Source of the DNA: Neptunomonas japonica DSM 18939
GTDB taxonomy: Bacteria > Pseudomonadota > Gammaproteobacteria > Pseudomonadales > Balneatricaceae
Length of the DNA: 64,000 nt
Direction of reading: 5' to 3'
Assembly (NCBI RefSeq): GCF_000422765.1
Contig: NZ_AUGR01000009.1
Span: 124,001-188,000 of the forward strand
The notes below the pieces were generated by a model. That model did no database searches. It was not told where the DNA came from and worked only from the letters and a program-made list of their open reading frames with translations. The translations under genes were made by a program, and so were the position numbers. Of this stretch, positions 9,157 to 17,588 are shown in pieces; the stretch's first letter is position 1; each line of letters starts with the position of its first letter.

Positions 9157-10356
9157 TTATGCGCTTTCGTTCCACTCTGGAAAAGGGTCCTTCAGTGTTG
9201 TCCAATACTCTTTTCCTTTGAGTACATCATTCTCTGACAATAGACAGTCGTTAAGGGCATTGATCATGGCTTGCTGGTCAAGCTCTTGGCCAATGAATAC
9301 TAGTTCTTGGCGCATGTCGCCAAAAGGTTCCTCCCATTGCTTAAATATTGCGGCTAGAGACTCTTCATCTGTGGGCCAGCTTTCTTTTGGAACGGACTTC
9401 CAAAACATCCCTGCAAAGCCATAGCGTGCGATTCCCCCAGCCTGGCTCCACTGCCCGGCAAACTCAGGTCGAGAGGCCAGCCAAAAGTAGCCTTTTGATC
9501 GAATTAATTTACCGAACTTCTGAGTGTCATGAAGAAACTGATAGAACTTCTCTGGGTGAAACGGGCGGTGTGCGGCATAGCTGAAACTGCTAATGCCGTA
9601 TTCCTCAGTTTCAGGCACATGCTCCCCGCGCATCTCTTTAAGCCAGCCCGGTGCTTGCTGAGCGCGCTCAAAGTCGAACAACCCTGTGTTGAGTACCTCT
9701 TCGATAGCCACCTGGCCATGAGCTATAGGGACTATTCTCGCGTGAGTATTGAGGGTCTTGAGAATAGCTTTTAGCCTCTCGACTTCAGGCTCCTTTACCA
9801 AATCGGTTTTACTGATGAGAAGTACATCAGAAAACTCGATTTGATCAACCAATAAGTCGGCGACGCTACGCTCATCTTCTTCACCTAGAGATTCACCAGA
9901 CTCTTGCAAATATTTTGCTTCGTCATAATCTTTAAGAAAATTTACAGCGTCGACCACAGTGACCATAGTATCCAGCATTGCCACATCTGACAGCGATACA
10001 CCGTTTTCGTCGGCAAACGTAAAGGTTTCTGCAACCGGTAACGGTTCGGAAATACCTGTCGACTCAATCACTAGATAATCGAACTTTCCGTCCTGTGCTA
10101 ACTTGTTGACCTCTAATAACAGGTCTTCTCGTAAGGTGCAGCAAATGCACCCATTACTCATTTCAATTAATTTCTCTTCCTTATGGCTCAGCGATACCTC
10201 GCTTTGAATCATGGCTGCGTCGATATTGATCTCACTCATATCATTGACAATAACCGCCACTTTCTTACCTTGACGATTATTGAGAATATGGCTGAGCACT
10301 GTTGTCTTACCTGCGCCAAGAAATCCTGAAAGCACTGTTACAGGTAGTTGGGTCAT
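9157..10356 (-). CDS. COG0523 (CobW/ZigA-like) zinc-metallochaperone GTPase
   Basis: A G3E-family GTPase of 399 residues. The ATG at 10356 is preferred because GGAG lies 9 nt upstream; an alternative ATG at 10371 adds five residues and has no Shine-Dalgarno sequence. Walker A is GFLGAGKTT at 11-19. The metal-binding CxCC is NGCICC with Cys70, Cys72 and Cys73. The C-terminal CobW domain holds [13 protein letters not shown] and GFAGMFWKS. The product is thought to deliver zinc to client enzymes when zinc is scarce. A Zur box 34 bp upstream and a dihydroorotase paralogue downstream put this member in the zinc branch (ZigA/YciC-like) rather than the cobalamin branch. Confidence 0.93.
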   Translation of the reverse strand: MTQLPVTVLSGFLGAGKTTVLSHILNNRQGKKVAVIVNDMSEINIDAAMIQSEVSLSHKEEKLIEMSNGCICCTLREDLLLEVNKLAQDGKFDYLVIESTGISEPLPVAETFTFADENGVSLSDVAMLDTMVTVVDAVNFLKDYDEAKYLQESGESLGEEDERSVADLLVDQIEFSDVLLISKTDLVKEPEVERLKAILKTLNTHARIVPIAHGQVAIEEVLNTGLFDFERAQQAPGWLKEMRGEHVPETEEYGISSFSYAAHRPFHPEKFYQFLHDTQKFGKLIRSKGYFWLASRPEFAGQWSQAGGIARYGFAGMFWKSVPKESWPTDEESLAAIFKQWEEPFGDMRQELVFIGQELDQQAMINALNDCLLSENDVLKGKEYWTTLKDPFPEWNESA

Positions 10357-10389
10357 GAGAAGGGGCTCCATTAAATTTCAATTCTATTA

Positions 10390-10404
10390 TGTTATAACAT
10401 AACA
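10390..10404. promoter_or_regulatory. Zur box upstream of the COG0523 GTPase
   Basis: TGTTATAACATAACA matches the inner 15-bp core of the gammaproteobacterial Zur palindrome (TGTTATAnTATAACA) at 13 of the 14 fixed positions. It lies 34 bp before the ATG at 10356, where repression by zinc-loaded Zur would block the promoter. A further ATAACAT unit continues to the right. It also lies about 180 bp upstream of the helicase gene on the other strand, whose control by it is less likely. Confidence 0.82.
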
Positions 10405-10584
10405 TAACATTAATGAGCGTAAAGTCTGGATTTCTCATGAGTCACTTAATCAGCAAGCTAGATTTACATTTTATAAAAATAGACGGAAAATACGCCGCAA
10501 AGTCTTTCGCTATTTGTTAATCGTAAATATGGCTGTTGTCGCGGTAGGTATTGCCTTGTTAATACACGTTATGGGCGTTGCTCA

Positions 10585-13263
10585 GTGGTAAAAAAATTGT
10601 CTTATAAACCCCATTGGTTAGGAAGGTATTTTGGTAATCAATTTGAAGAAGTGCATTTAGACGAATCAGGTCTTGTGCTGGTTAACAGTGACCAAGAGCC
10701 TACAGAATTGGCTTGGAAGGGTATTAGTAGTCTTGCTAAACATACCCCAGGCATTATTTTTGACAAGGTTGTCTTTGAGTCGGCAGAAATGACAGTTTCA
10801 ATTGGGTGGCTATATAAAAATAACGCATCATCGTTAACGAACTTATTTACAGAAAAATATTACAGCTATCACTGCACATCTGCCGAAAAAGTTCTCGTCA
10901 AAATATCGGCTTACCTACAAAAAACGGGTTATCTAAGAAGTAGCCACTGTAAGGCCATTAGTGACTTCATCAGCAAAACATTGGTAAAGATACCAGTGCC
11001 CTCTGACGATTTAAATTTGCTAGCAGGTAGCAATGACACTTTATCCCAACTTAAGCGTTGGGCTGAGTTAGATGCATCAGCGATCGATGAAATAAGAACG
11101 AGATATATTTGTAAACAAAAGCAAAATTATCAAAGGCTTTTTGACACTATTGAATCTAATCTATTAACAGAAAAACAGCGCGAAGCCTGCATCATCGATG
11201 ATGATAACAACCTTGTTTTAGCCGGTGCAGGTACGGGAAAAACGAGTACTATGGTGGGTAGAGTGGCTTACTTATTAGAAAGTAAGCAGGCCGTAGGGCA
11301 AGAAATATTAATGCTCGCTTTTGGTAAAAAAGCTGCCCTTGAGATGCGTGACCGAGTCACTGATAAACTGGGAAGTACCACCGTAAGCGCATGGACGTTT
11401 CATGTTCTAGGCCAAATGGTTATCACAAGTGTGGAAGGTGAGAAACCGTCGATTTCGCCGTTAGCAAGTGATGAAAAGCTCTTAAATAACCACATAGAGC
11501 AATGGTTTTCAGACTTACTGGAGATCCAGCCTTACAAAGAAGCAACCCTGAAGTATTTTGAAAATCATCTCTTCCCAGAAGCCAACCCTTTCGATTTTAA
11601 AACGCAGGGAGAGTACTTCGAATATATCCGAGCGAATGAAATAAGAACACTAAAAGGCGAAGCCGTTAAGAGCTTTGAAGAGTGCCTCATTGCGAATTGG
11701 TTGTTTGCTATGGGAATTGAGTATCAATACGAGTTATCGTACCTTGAAAGCAATACCAGAACGCCTGATTACAAGCAGTACCAGCCTGACTTTTACCTCA
11801 CCGAGTTCGGCATCTATATTGAGCACTTTGGTATAGACAGAGAGGGAAACACAGCGCCTTATGTCGATGCAGCACGCTATAACGCAGGCATACAGTGGAA
11901 ACGACAACTGCATAGTAAACACGCTACACAACTCATTGAGACATACCACTATGAGCAACGCGAAGGCTGCTTGTTATCTAATCTGGAATTAAAACTAGCG
12001 AGTCAGGGTGTTGTATTCGAGCCTTTACCGGCGGATTCGGTTTTACATACATTGCGTGAATTTGGCGCTATTAGTAAGTTTTCCCTACTGCTGTCGAGCC
12101 TTTTAAAGCGTTATCGCGCTAATTGTTACATACCCGGTGAGTTAGAGCGGTTAGCAAACCACGTAGAAAGTACGGGCCAGCTAAAAGCAGCAATGGATTT
12201 ATTAAGGCCCATTATTGAGCGTTACCAAGCCCTATTAAAATCGAATAAAGAAATCGATTTTGAAGATATGATCGCTAAAGCCATTGGGTACATTGAAGAG
12301 GGATCGTTCACATCGCCGTGGTCGTATATTCTGGTCGATGAGTTTCAGGATATCTCCAAACCCCGTGCGCGATTAGTCAAGGCATTAAGAGACTCCAAAA
12401 AGAATACATCCGTGTTTTGTGTTGGTGATGATTGGCAGGCAATTTATCGTTTTACTGGCAGTGATGTAAGCCTCACCACAGGTTTTGAGTCATTGTTTGG
12501 CCCTACACAAATAACATCGTTAGATAAAACCTTCCGATTTAACAACAGTATTAATGAGGTGGCTTCACAGTTTGTGATGCGAAATCCATCTCAGGTGAAG
12601 AAGCAGATTACAACACATAGCGTTGTGCAAGAGCCTGCTGTTTCGTTGGTTATGAAGCCTCTTTCAGATAACGACATATTCAAAGCAACTTTAGAGATAC
12701 TCAAGAAAATTGCAGGTATAGCCAAGCAGGGGGCTTGTGTCTACTTATTAGCCAGGTATCACTTCAGGTTGTTAGAACCTCACCAACTGGTGCAGCTAAA
12801 GCGTTCAGTTCCGACGCTTGATATCGAGCAGCATTCATTCCACGCATCCAAGGGTAAAGAAGCTGATTACGTTGTTATCTTGGGGTTAGATAACACTAAA
12901 AATGGATTTCCTTCACGAAAGTTGACCGATCCGCTTTTAGAAATTTTATTACCCATAGCAGAGCCTTTTCCTGATGCTGAAGAAAGGCGCTTGTTCTATG
13001 TGGCTATGACACGTGCCAAGCATCGATGCTACCTACTAACAGACATGAACAAAACGTCGGATTTTGTAAAAGAGTTGTTAACCGATAATTACGCTATTGA
13101 ACTCAATGAATTCAATAGTGAAGATTCCCAGCGAACAGCGCCAGAGCATGAGTGTCCATCCTGCAACACAGGAACACTCGTAAAGAGGAAAGGGCCGTAC
13201 GGGGCTTTCTTTGGATGCACGCATTACCCACTGTGTAGCCATAAAGAAAAGACGATTAGCTAA
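10585..13263 (+). CDS. UvrD/Rep-superfamily DNA helicase (HelD-like) with C-terminal topoisomerase zinc finger
   Basis: A superfamily 1 3'-5' helicase of 892 residues, starting at GTG 10585 because no better in-frame start is seen. Walker A is AGAGTGKTS at about 213-221, the Q-like motif is LLTEKQREA just before it, the DExx box is LVDEFQD at about 582, and the C-terminal motif is RLFYVAMTRAKH. Residues 395-460 (YQPDFYL, IYIEHFG, LIETYHYE) interrupt the helicase core and resemble a PD-(D/E)XK nuclease fold (inference). Residues 854-885 carry a four-cysteine topoisomerase-type zinc finger (CPSCNTG, FFGCTHYPLC). It is longer than E. coli HelD (684). No partner gene is adjacent. Confidence 0.9.
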   Translation: MVKKLSYKPHWLGRYFGNQFEEVHLDESGLVLVNSDQEPTELAWKGISSLAKHTPGIIFDKVVFESAEMTVSIGWLYKNNASSLTNLFTEKYYSYHCTSAEKVLVKISAYLQKTGYLRSSHCKAISDFISKTLVKIPVPSDDLNLLAGSNDTLSQLKRWAELDASAIDEIRTRYICKQKQNYQRLFDTIESNLLTEKQREACIIDDDNNLVLAGAGTGKTSTMVGRVAYLLESKQAVGQEILMLAFGKKAALEMRDRVTDKLGSTTVSAWTFHVLGQMVITSVEGEKPSISPLASDEKLLNNHIEQWFSDLLEIQPYKEATLKYFENHLFPEANPFDFKTQGEYFEYIRANEIRTLKGEAVKSFEECLIANWLFAMGIEYQYELSYLESNTRTPDYKQYQPDFYLTEFGIYIEHFGIDREGNTAPYVDAARYNAGIQWKRQLHSKHATQLIETYHYEQREGCLLSNLELKLASQGVVFEPLPADSVLHTLREFGAISKFSLLLSSLLKRYRANCYIPGELERLANHVESTGQLKAAMDLLRPIIERYQALLKSNKEIDFEDMIAKAIGYIEEGSFTSPWSYILVDEFQDISKPRARLVKALRDSKKNTSVFCVGDDWQAIYRFTGSDVSLTTGFESLFGPTQITSLDKTFRFNNSINEVASQFVMRNPSQVKKQITTHSVVQEPAVSLVMKPLSDNDIFKATLEILKKIAGIAKQGACVYLLARYHFRLLEPHQLVQLKRSVPTLDIEQHSFHASKGKEADYVVILGLDNTKNGFPSRKLTDPLLEILLPIAEPFPDAEERRLFYVAMTRAKHRCYLLTDMNKTSDFVKELLTDNYAIELNEFNSEDSQRTAPEHECPSCNTGTLVKRKGPYGAFFGCTHYPLCSHKEKTIS

Positions 13264-13298
13264 ACTAACCGCCCACTCTTATCCGGTTACATAGATTT

Positions 13299-13324
13299 CT
13301 GAGCTGAAGCAGTGCTTAGCTCAG
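13299..13324. terminator. Hairpin between convergent helicase and RNase R genes
   Basis: CTGAGCT and AGCTCAG arms enclose an inner AAG/CTT pairing with one bulged G, giving a stable stem with a short loop. It lies between two convergent stop codons (13263 and 13333). There is no strong T-tract on either side, so termination activity is uncertain. Confidence 0.4.
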
Positions 13325-13332
13325 CAGGGTAT

Positions 13333-15603
13333 CTAGGCCAGTTCGAATTCAATTTTGCGTTGATCCATATCGACCCGCACAACACGAATAGTAATGTCAT
13401 CACCGATGCCAAAACTGGTTCGGGTTCGCTCACCTACTAAACGTTGTTGTGCCGTATCAAACTGATAATAATCATTGTTTAGGGCGGTGACATGTACTAG
13501 GCCTTCAATCAGCGTATCGTCAAGCTCAATAAACAAACCGAAATTAGTGACACTACTTATTACGCCGCTGAAAGTATCCCCCACTTGATCCTGCATATAT
13601 TCACACTTTAGCCAAGCTTCTACATCCCAGCCTGCTTTGTCGGCTCGGCGGGATACACGCGAGCAATGATCCGCCATCGTCTTCATTTTATCCAGATCGT
13701 ACGGGTAGCTCTTGCCTACCTCCAGAGGGCTAGCACTTTTAATCCTGTGTACTGGATCGGAGCCCATGCCGGTAAACTTTTTAAGTACTCGGTGCAGTTT
13801 ACTCCCACTCTCACTACGACGGATAACCGAACGAATAGCACGGTGAACTAATAAGTCAGGGTAGCGGCGAATCGGTGAGGTAAAGTGAGCGTAAGCAGAA
13901 TAGGCAAGGCCAAAGTGCCCTTGGTTATCGGCGCTATACTCCGCTTGGCTAAGCGAGCGAAGCATCATCATACGGATGACCTGAGCATCGCTACGCTCGT
14001 TAATGTTGCGCAGCAAAAGATCATAATGCGCGGGTGTTGGCTTATCGCCACCCGCCAGATTAAGGCCTCTCTCACTGAGAAATTCACGCAAATTTGTGAG
14101 CTTCTTTTCGCCAGGACCTTCATGCACGCGATAGAGTGCTGGCAAGTTTAACTTTTCTAAAAATTGAGCGGTAGCCACGTTAGCACAGAGCATAAACTCT
14201 TCGATCATCTTATGGGCATCGTTACGGATAACCGGCACTATCTGATCAATTTTTCTGCCTTTTGTGAATTTGAACTGCACTTCCTGTTTTTCAAAATCAA
14301 TCGATCCGCGCTTGGTGCGGGCCGTTCTTAACGCCGCATACAATTGGTGCAGGGCATGGATATGTGGCACGACAGCATGATGATTCTTAGCAACCTGCTT
14401 ACCCAACCCCTGATCAGAAGAGGCTAATAAAGCACCAACTTGGTTATAGGTCAGGCGGGCATGCGAGTTGATGATGCCTTCAGAAAATTTATAGGCGGAT
14501 ATTTTCCCACCACGGCTAATCGCCATTTCACAGATCATGACCAGTCGATCTACATGGGGGTTGAGCGAACACAAACCATTAGACAGTGCTTCTGGCAGCA
14601 TCGGCACCACGTGACCTGGGAAGTAGACTGAGGTGCCACGTTCTTCTGCTTCCTGATCCAGTGCGCTACCGGGTACAACGTAATGCGAAACATCAGCGAT
14701 AGCGACATATAAGCGCCAGCCACCGGATTTTCTTTTTTCACAGTAGACAGCGTCATCAAAATCCCGAGCATCTTCACCATCAATAGTGACAAAGGGTAAG
14801 TGTCTTAGGTCAGACCGATGAAGTTTATCGGCGTCTTTAACCTCATCAGGCATCGCTGCGGCTTCATCTAATACCGTTTGCGGCCACTTATGAGGAATAT
14901 CATGGCTACGAATAGCCACATCAATTTCCATACCAGGCGCCATTGAATCTCCAAGGATTTCAACAACTTTCCCTTCAGCATTAAAGCGATTACACGGATA
15001 TTCAGTGATCTCTACATTGACGTATTGGCCTGCTTTGGCACCGTTTAGCTGATCACCTGCAATATCGATCTCATTACGAATGCGGCTGTTTTCAGGCTGT
15101 AGAAAATAATCACCTTCTTCCTGCATCAAACGGCCAACAATCAGAGAGGTATTCTTCTCAATAATGCCAACAATCTGTCCTTGCTGGCGGCCACGCTGAT
15201 TAACACCGCTCATAACGATGCGAACCTTGTCACCGTTAAACACTTTAAGCATCTGGCTATCATGCAAGAAAATATCGTTACCCGTACCTTCCTGTGCCAG
15301 AAATCCAAAACCGTCGGGGTGGCCGATAACTAACCCTTCAATAAAGTCGTCTTCACGTAGTAAGCTGTAACCCTTTTTACGGTCAAAAGTTAATTGTCCG
15401 TCACGCTCCATCGCCCTAAGGCGTCGTCTTAGGGCTTCTTTATCATCACTGCTGACAAGCTGTAATAGTTGGCCGAGTTGATCTCGATCCAAGGCTTTTC
15501 CTGGTTCATCGAGTAGCCCCATAATGTATTCTCGGCTAGGGATGGGACTACTGTATTTTTCATAATCGGCGGCATTAATAGCCTTTTGTAAATCTTTGCT
15601 CAT
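13333..15603 (-). CDS. rnr: RNase R, 3'-5' exoribonuclease (RNB family)
   Basis: Processive exoribonuclease that degrades structured RNA. Domains in order: N-terminal winged helix (about 20-80), cold-shock domains (85-230; VIGHPDGFGFLAQ), the RNB catalytic domain with TIDGEDARDFDDAVYC near 270-285 whose aspartates bind Mg, RVHEGPG and HFTSPIRRYPDLLVHR, then an S1 domain (about 655-740). The protein is 756 residues and ends at IEFELA right after S1, without the Lys-rich tail of E. coli RNase R (813 residues). The gene is solitary and not beside rlmB, its usual partner in enterics, so this may be a short RNase R or an additional paralogue. Confidence 0.93.
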   Translation of the reverse strand: MSKDLQKAINAADYEKYSSPIPSREYIMGLLDEPGKALDRDQLGQLLQLVSSDDKEALRRRLRAMERDGQLTFDRKKGYSLLREDDFIEGLVIGHPDGFGFLAQEGTGNDIFLHDSQMLKVFNGDKVRIVMSGVNQRGRQQGQIVGIIEKNTSLIVGRLMQEEGDYFLQPENSRIRNEIDIAGDQLNGAKAGQYVNVEITEYPCNRFNAEGKVVEILGDSMAPGMEIDVAIRSHDIPHKWPQTVLDEAAAMPDEVKDADKLHRSDLRHLPFVTIDGEDARDFDDAVYCEKRKSGGWRLYVAIADVSHYVVPGSALDQEAEERGTSVYFPGHVVPMLPEALSNGLCSLNPHVDRLVMICEMAISRGGKISAYKFSEGIINSHARLTYNQVGALLASSDQGLGKQVAKNHHAVVPHIHALHQLYAALRTARTKRGSIDFEKQEVQFKFTKGRKIDQIVPVIRNDAHKMIEEFMLCANVATAQFLEKLNLPALYRVHEGPGEKKLTNLREFLSERGLNLAGGDKPTPAHYDLLLRNINERSDAQVIRMMMLRSLSQAEYSADNQGHFGLAYSAYAHFTSPIRRYPDLLVHRAIRSVIRRSESGSKLHRVLKKFTGMGSDPVHRIKSASPLEVGKSYPYDLDKMKTMADHCSRVSRRADKAGWDVEAWLKCEYMQDQVGDTFSGVISSVTNFGLFIELDDTLIEGLVHVTALNNDYYQFDTAQQRLVGERTRTSFGIGDDITIRVVRVDMDQRKIEFELA

Positions 15604-15982
15604 ATATCTCTCAAATAAAGACAGCCTTGTATTTTTCGTAGCGGCTCGATCTTTAGTGTAGAGAGAGCACAGTTATAACGGGGCAATACATAGGCGGTTA
15701 TCACTCAATATTGTGAGTGAAAAAATAATTAGTATTCAGAAGGGGGACAGCCAAACGGGAGTAGCAAATCACAGCCAGAATACGGTTCTGATCATTAATG
15801 ATAACGTTAGCGAAAAATAAGACTGGAATTTAAAACGGTGAAACGAGGATACTAACGAGTAATACAACCATAACAAGGGGTTAAAATACGCTTTTTCTAA
15901 GCTGCCACCACTATATAGAGTTACAGTACGTTGTCAATGAATCGAAGCGGCTAGGACCTCATCTAAACTATAAGGCGTTCCT
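15604..15982. other. Intergenic region between divergent rnr and MBL-fold gene
   Basis: This 379-bp divergent region must carry both promoters. The only clear structure is an inverted repeat at 15701-15720 (arms TCACTCA and TGAGTGA, spacer ATATTG) about 100 bp before rnr, followed by an A-rich run. It could be a regulator site or a small hairpin. No ORF, tRNA or known riboswitch pattern was seen. Confidence 0.5.
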
Positions 15983-16924
15983 ATGAATACAAATAAAAGC
16001 TTCATATTAAAATGCGCATACATTTTAGTAGCTTCTATACTCAGCAGCTATGCATCCATAGCAAGGGCCGCAAGCTTAGATATTGAACAAGTAGCACCGA
16101 ATATCTACGCAATTATTGGCCCACTGGAGCAGCGTTCTGAACTAAACCTAGCCAATAATGCGACGTTTGGTTTTATCGTTTCAGACGAGGGAGTTATCTT
16201 GATTGATAGTGGCGGAACCCTTGAGGGTGCTAAAGCATTAGAGAGAGTAATTCACACAATAACGCCCAAGCCTATCACTCATATAATCAACACCGGTGGG
16301 CAAGATCACCGTTGGTTTGGTAATCACTATTTTACGGAAAAAGGGGCGGTCACGATCACCTCGACAATGACACAAGCCGACCAGCAACAACGCGGCTCAT
16401 CGCAGGCCGACAACACTGCAAGGTTAACAGGCCCAAGCTGGACGGGCACAGAGCCTCACGCCGCTCAAAAAGCGCTCTCCGATAGCACAAGATTAGAAAT
16501 CTCAGGCATCACACTGAAAATAATCCCTGTGGGGCCAGCCCATACAGGAGGGGAAACCCTCGTTTGGCTGCCTAAACAAAAAGTACTTTTTAGTGGTGAT
16601 GTTGTTTATGTAGAGCGCATGTTGGGCATTGGTTCGCAGTCTCATCATCACGAATGGATTAAAGCATTTGAAAAAATTGTGGAATTGCAGCCAGAGATAA
16701 TAGTCCCAGGGCATGGGCACCCGACCACGTTAGCAATAGCAACTCAAGATACCTATAACTACCTCACATTTTTGAGAAATGAAGTAAGCAAATTACTACA
16801 AGCAGATGAAGACATTAGCTCAGCCAGCGCCATCGACCAATCCCAATTCAGCTACTTAAAAGTGTACGAGCAGATTAAAAACCGAAACGCACAGCGTGTA
16901 TTCGAAGAGATGGAGTGGGAATAA
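15983..16924 (+). CDS. Secreted metallo-beta-lactamase-fold hydrolase with altered first metal site
   Basis: A 313-residue periplasmic protein with a signal peptide (ILVASILSSYASIARA, cleavage about residue 29). The MBL fold is marked by GFIVSDEGVILIDSGGT, GPAHTGGETLVWLP, LFSGDVVYVERM and IIVPGHGHP. The usual HxHxDH signature is replaced by INTGGQDHRWFGN, so both histidines of the first zinc site are lost while Asp-His is kept. I have an impression that this variant recurs in a proteobacterial subfamily related to quinoprotein-associated MBL proteins, but cannot confirm it here. Substrate unknown. The short membrane-peptide gene follows 62 bp downstream. Confidence 0.85.
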   Translation: MNTNKSFILKCAYILVASILSSYASIARAASLDIEQVAPNIYAIIGPLEQRSELNLANNATFGFIVSDEGVILIDSGGTLEGAKALERVIHTITPKPITHIINTGGQDHRWFGNHYFTEKGAVTITSTMTQADQQQRGSSQADNTARLTGPSWTGTEPHAAQKALSDSTRLEISGITLKIIPVGPAHTGGETLVWLPKQKVLFSGDVVYVERMLGIGSQSHHHEWIKAFEKIVELQPEIIVPGHGHPTTLAIATQDTYNYLTFLRNEVSKLLQADEDISSASAIDQSQFSYLKVYEQIKNRNAQRVFEEMEWE

Positions 16925-16986
16925 TGCAGTTTTGGTTACGACTAATAAGATCGTTAATCTTTCGTGGAAAATAGTACGGAGTAGTG

Positions 16987-17085
16987 ATGAAATTAAAGGG
17001 GAAAATAGGTCTAATAATCACTGTAGCGATAATTTTTGTAGTCTTGGATGCAGCAGTGATTGCCTATATGTATTTTCAGAAATAA
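16987..17085 (+). CDS. Small single-span membrane protein, 32 residues
   Basis: An ATG at 16987 has GGAG 5 nt upstream, a good Shine-Dalgarno sequence. The product has a positively charged start (MKLKGKIG), then one hydrophobic span of about 20 residues (LIITVAIIFVVLDAAVIAY) and a short tail MYFQK. This layout is typical of inner-membrane microproteins with the N-terminus inside. It may be co-transcribed with the MBL-fold gene 62 bp upstream. Function unknown; a chance ORF cannot be excluded. Confidence 0.55.
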   Translation: MKLKGKIGLIITVAIIFVVLDAAVIAYMYFQK

Positions 17086-17258
17086 TCATCGATTTAAATC
17101 CCACGTATCGTCCTTTCTCAACGCTATCATCTACTCCGAGTGCAAGAGCTGTAGTCCATATAGCGCCATGTAGTACACTGATTTTTAAACAAAATTGAGG
17201 CAGGGGACGCTTCATCTGGTTATTCCCCTGCGTATCAGCATTTAAGGCATACGCATCA

Positions 17259-17521
17259 ATGGACAACTTCTCGCAAACGGCTGCATTTATCTGGTCAGTC
17301 GCTGATCTACTTCGCGGTGGTTTAAGCAAAGCCAGTATGGCCGAGTGATTCTACCTTTTACGCTGTTACGTCGTCTTGAGTGTGTTTTAGAAGCAGACAA
17401 GCAAGCGGTTCTGGATGCGAACGACAAGGTTAAAGGCATGAGCCTGCCTGAAGAGGCAGCAGAGAAGTTAGTGTTAAGGGCCACCGAGCAAAACTTTTAC
17501 AACACCTATTTAATATGCTGA
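17259..17521 (+). pseudogene. hsdM: Frameshifted N-terminal remnant of a type I restriction-modification methylase (hsdM)
   Basis: An ATG at 17259 reads [20 protein letters not shown], the recognisable HsdM N-terminus. One base is missing near 17310, after which the frame resumes as [23 protein letters not shown] and continues to a stop at 17519-17521 after NFYNT. About 87 codons of a gene that is normally several hundred codons long remain, and no hsdS or hsdR is nearby. It is a decayed relic of a type I system in the terminus region. Confidence 0.85.
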
Positions 17522-17588
17522 TTAAAAAATCATAAATAGCCGTCGTGAGATTTGATAAATACAGTTAGGGAAAGCAGGACAAGGATGT

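Noticed and set aside
10403-10591. Open frame reading a hydrophobic peptide (YLLIVNMAVVAVGIALLIHVMG) just before the helicase
   Set aside because: It resembles a membrane segment but lacks an ATG, GTG or TTG start before the hydrophobic part and has no ribosome-binding site; possible relic only.
17018-17329. 103-codon minus-strand frame
   Set aside because: Runs antisense across the hsdM relic and the small membrane-protein gene; no domain or ribosome-binding site.
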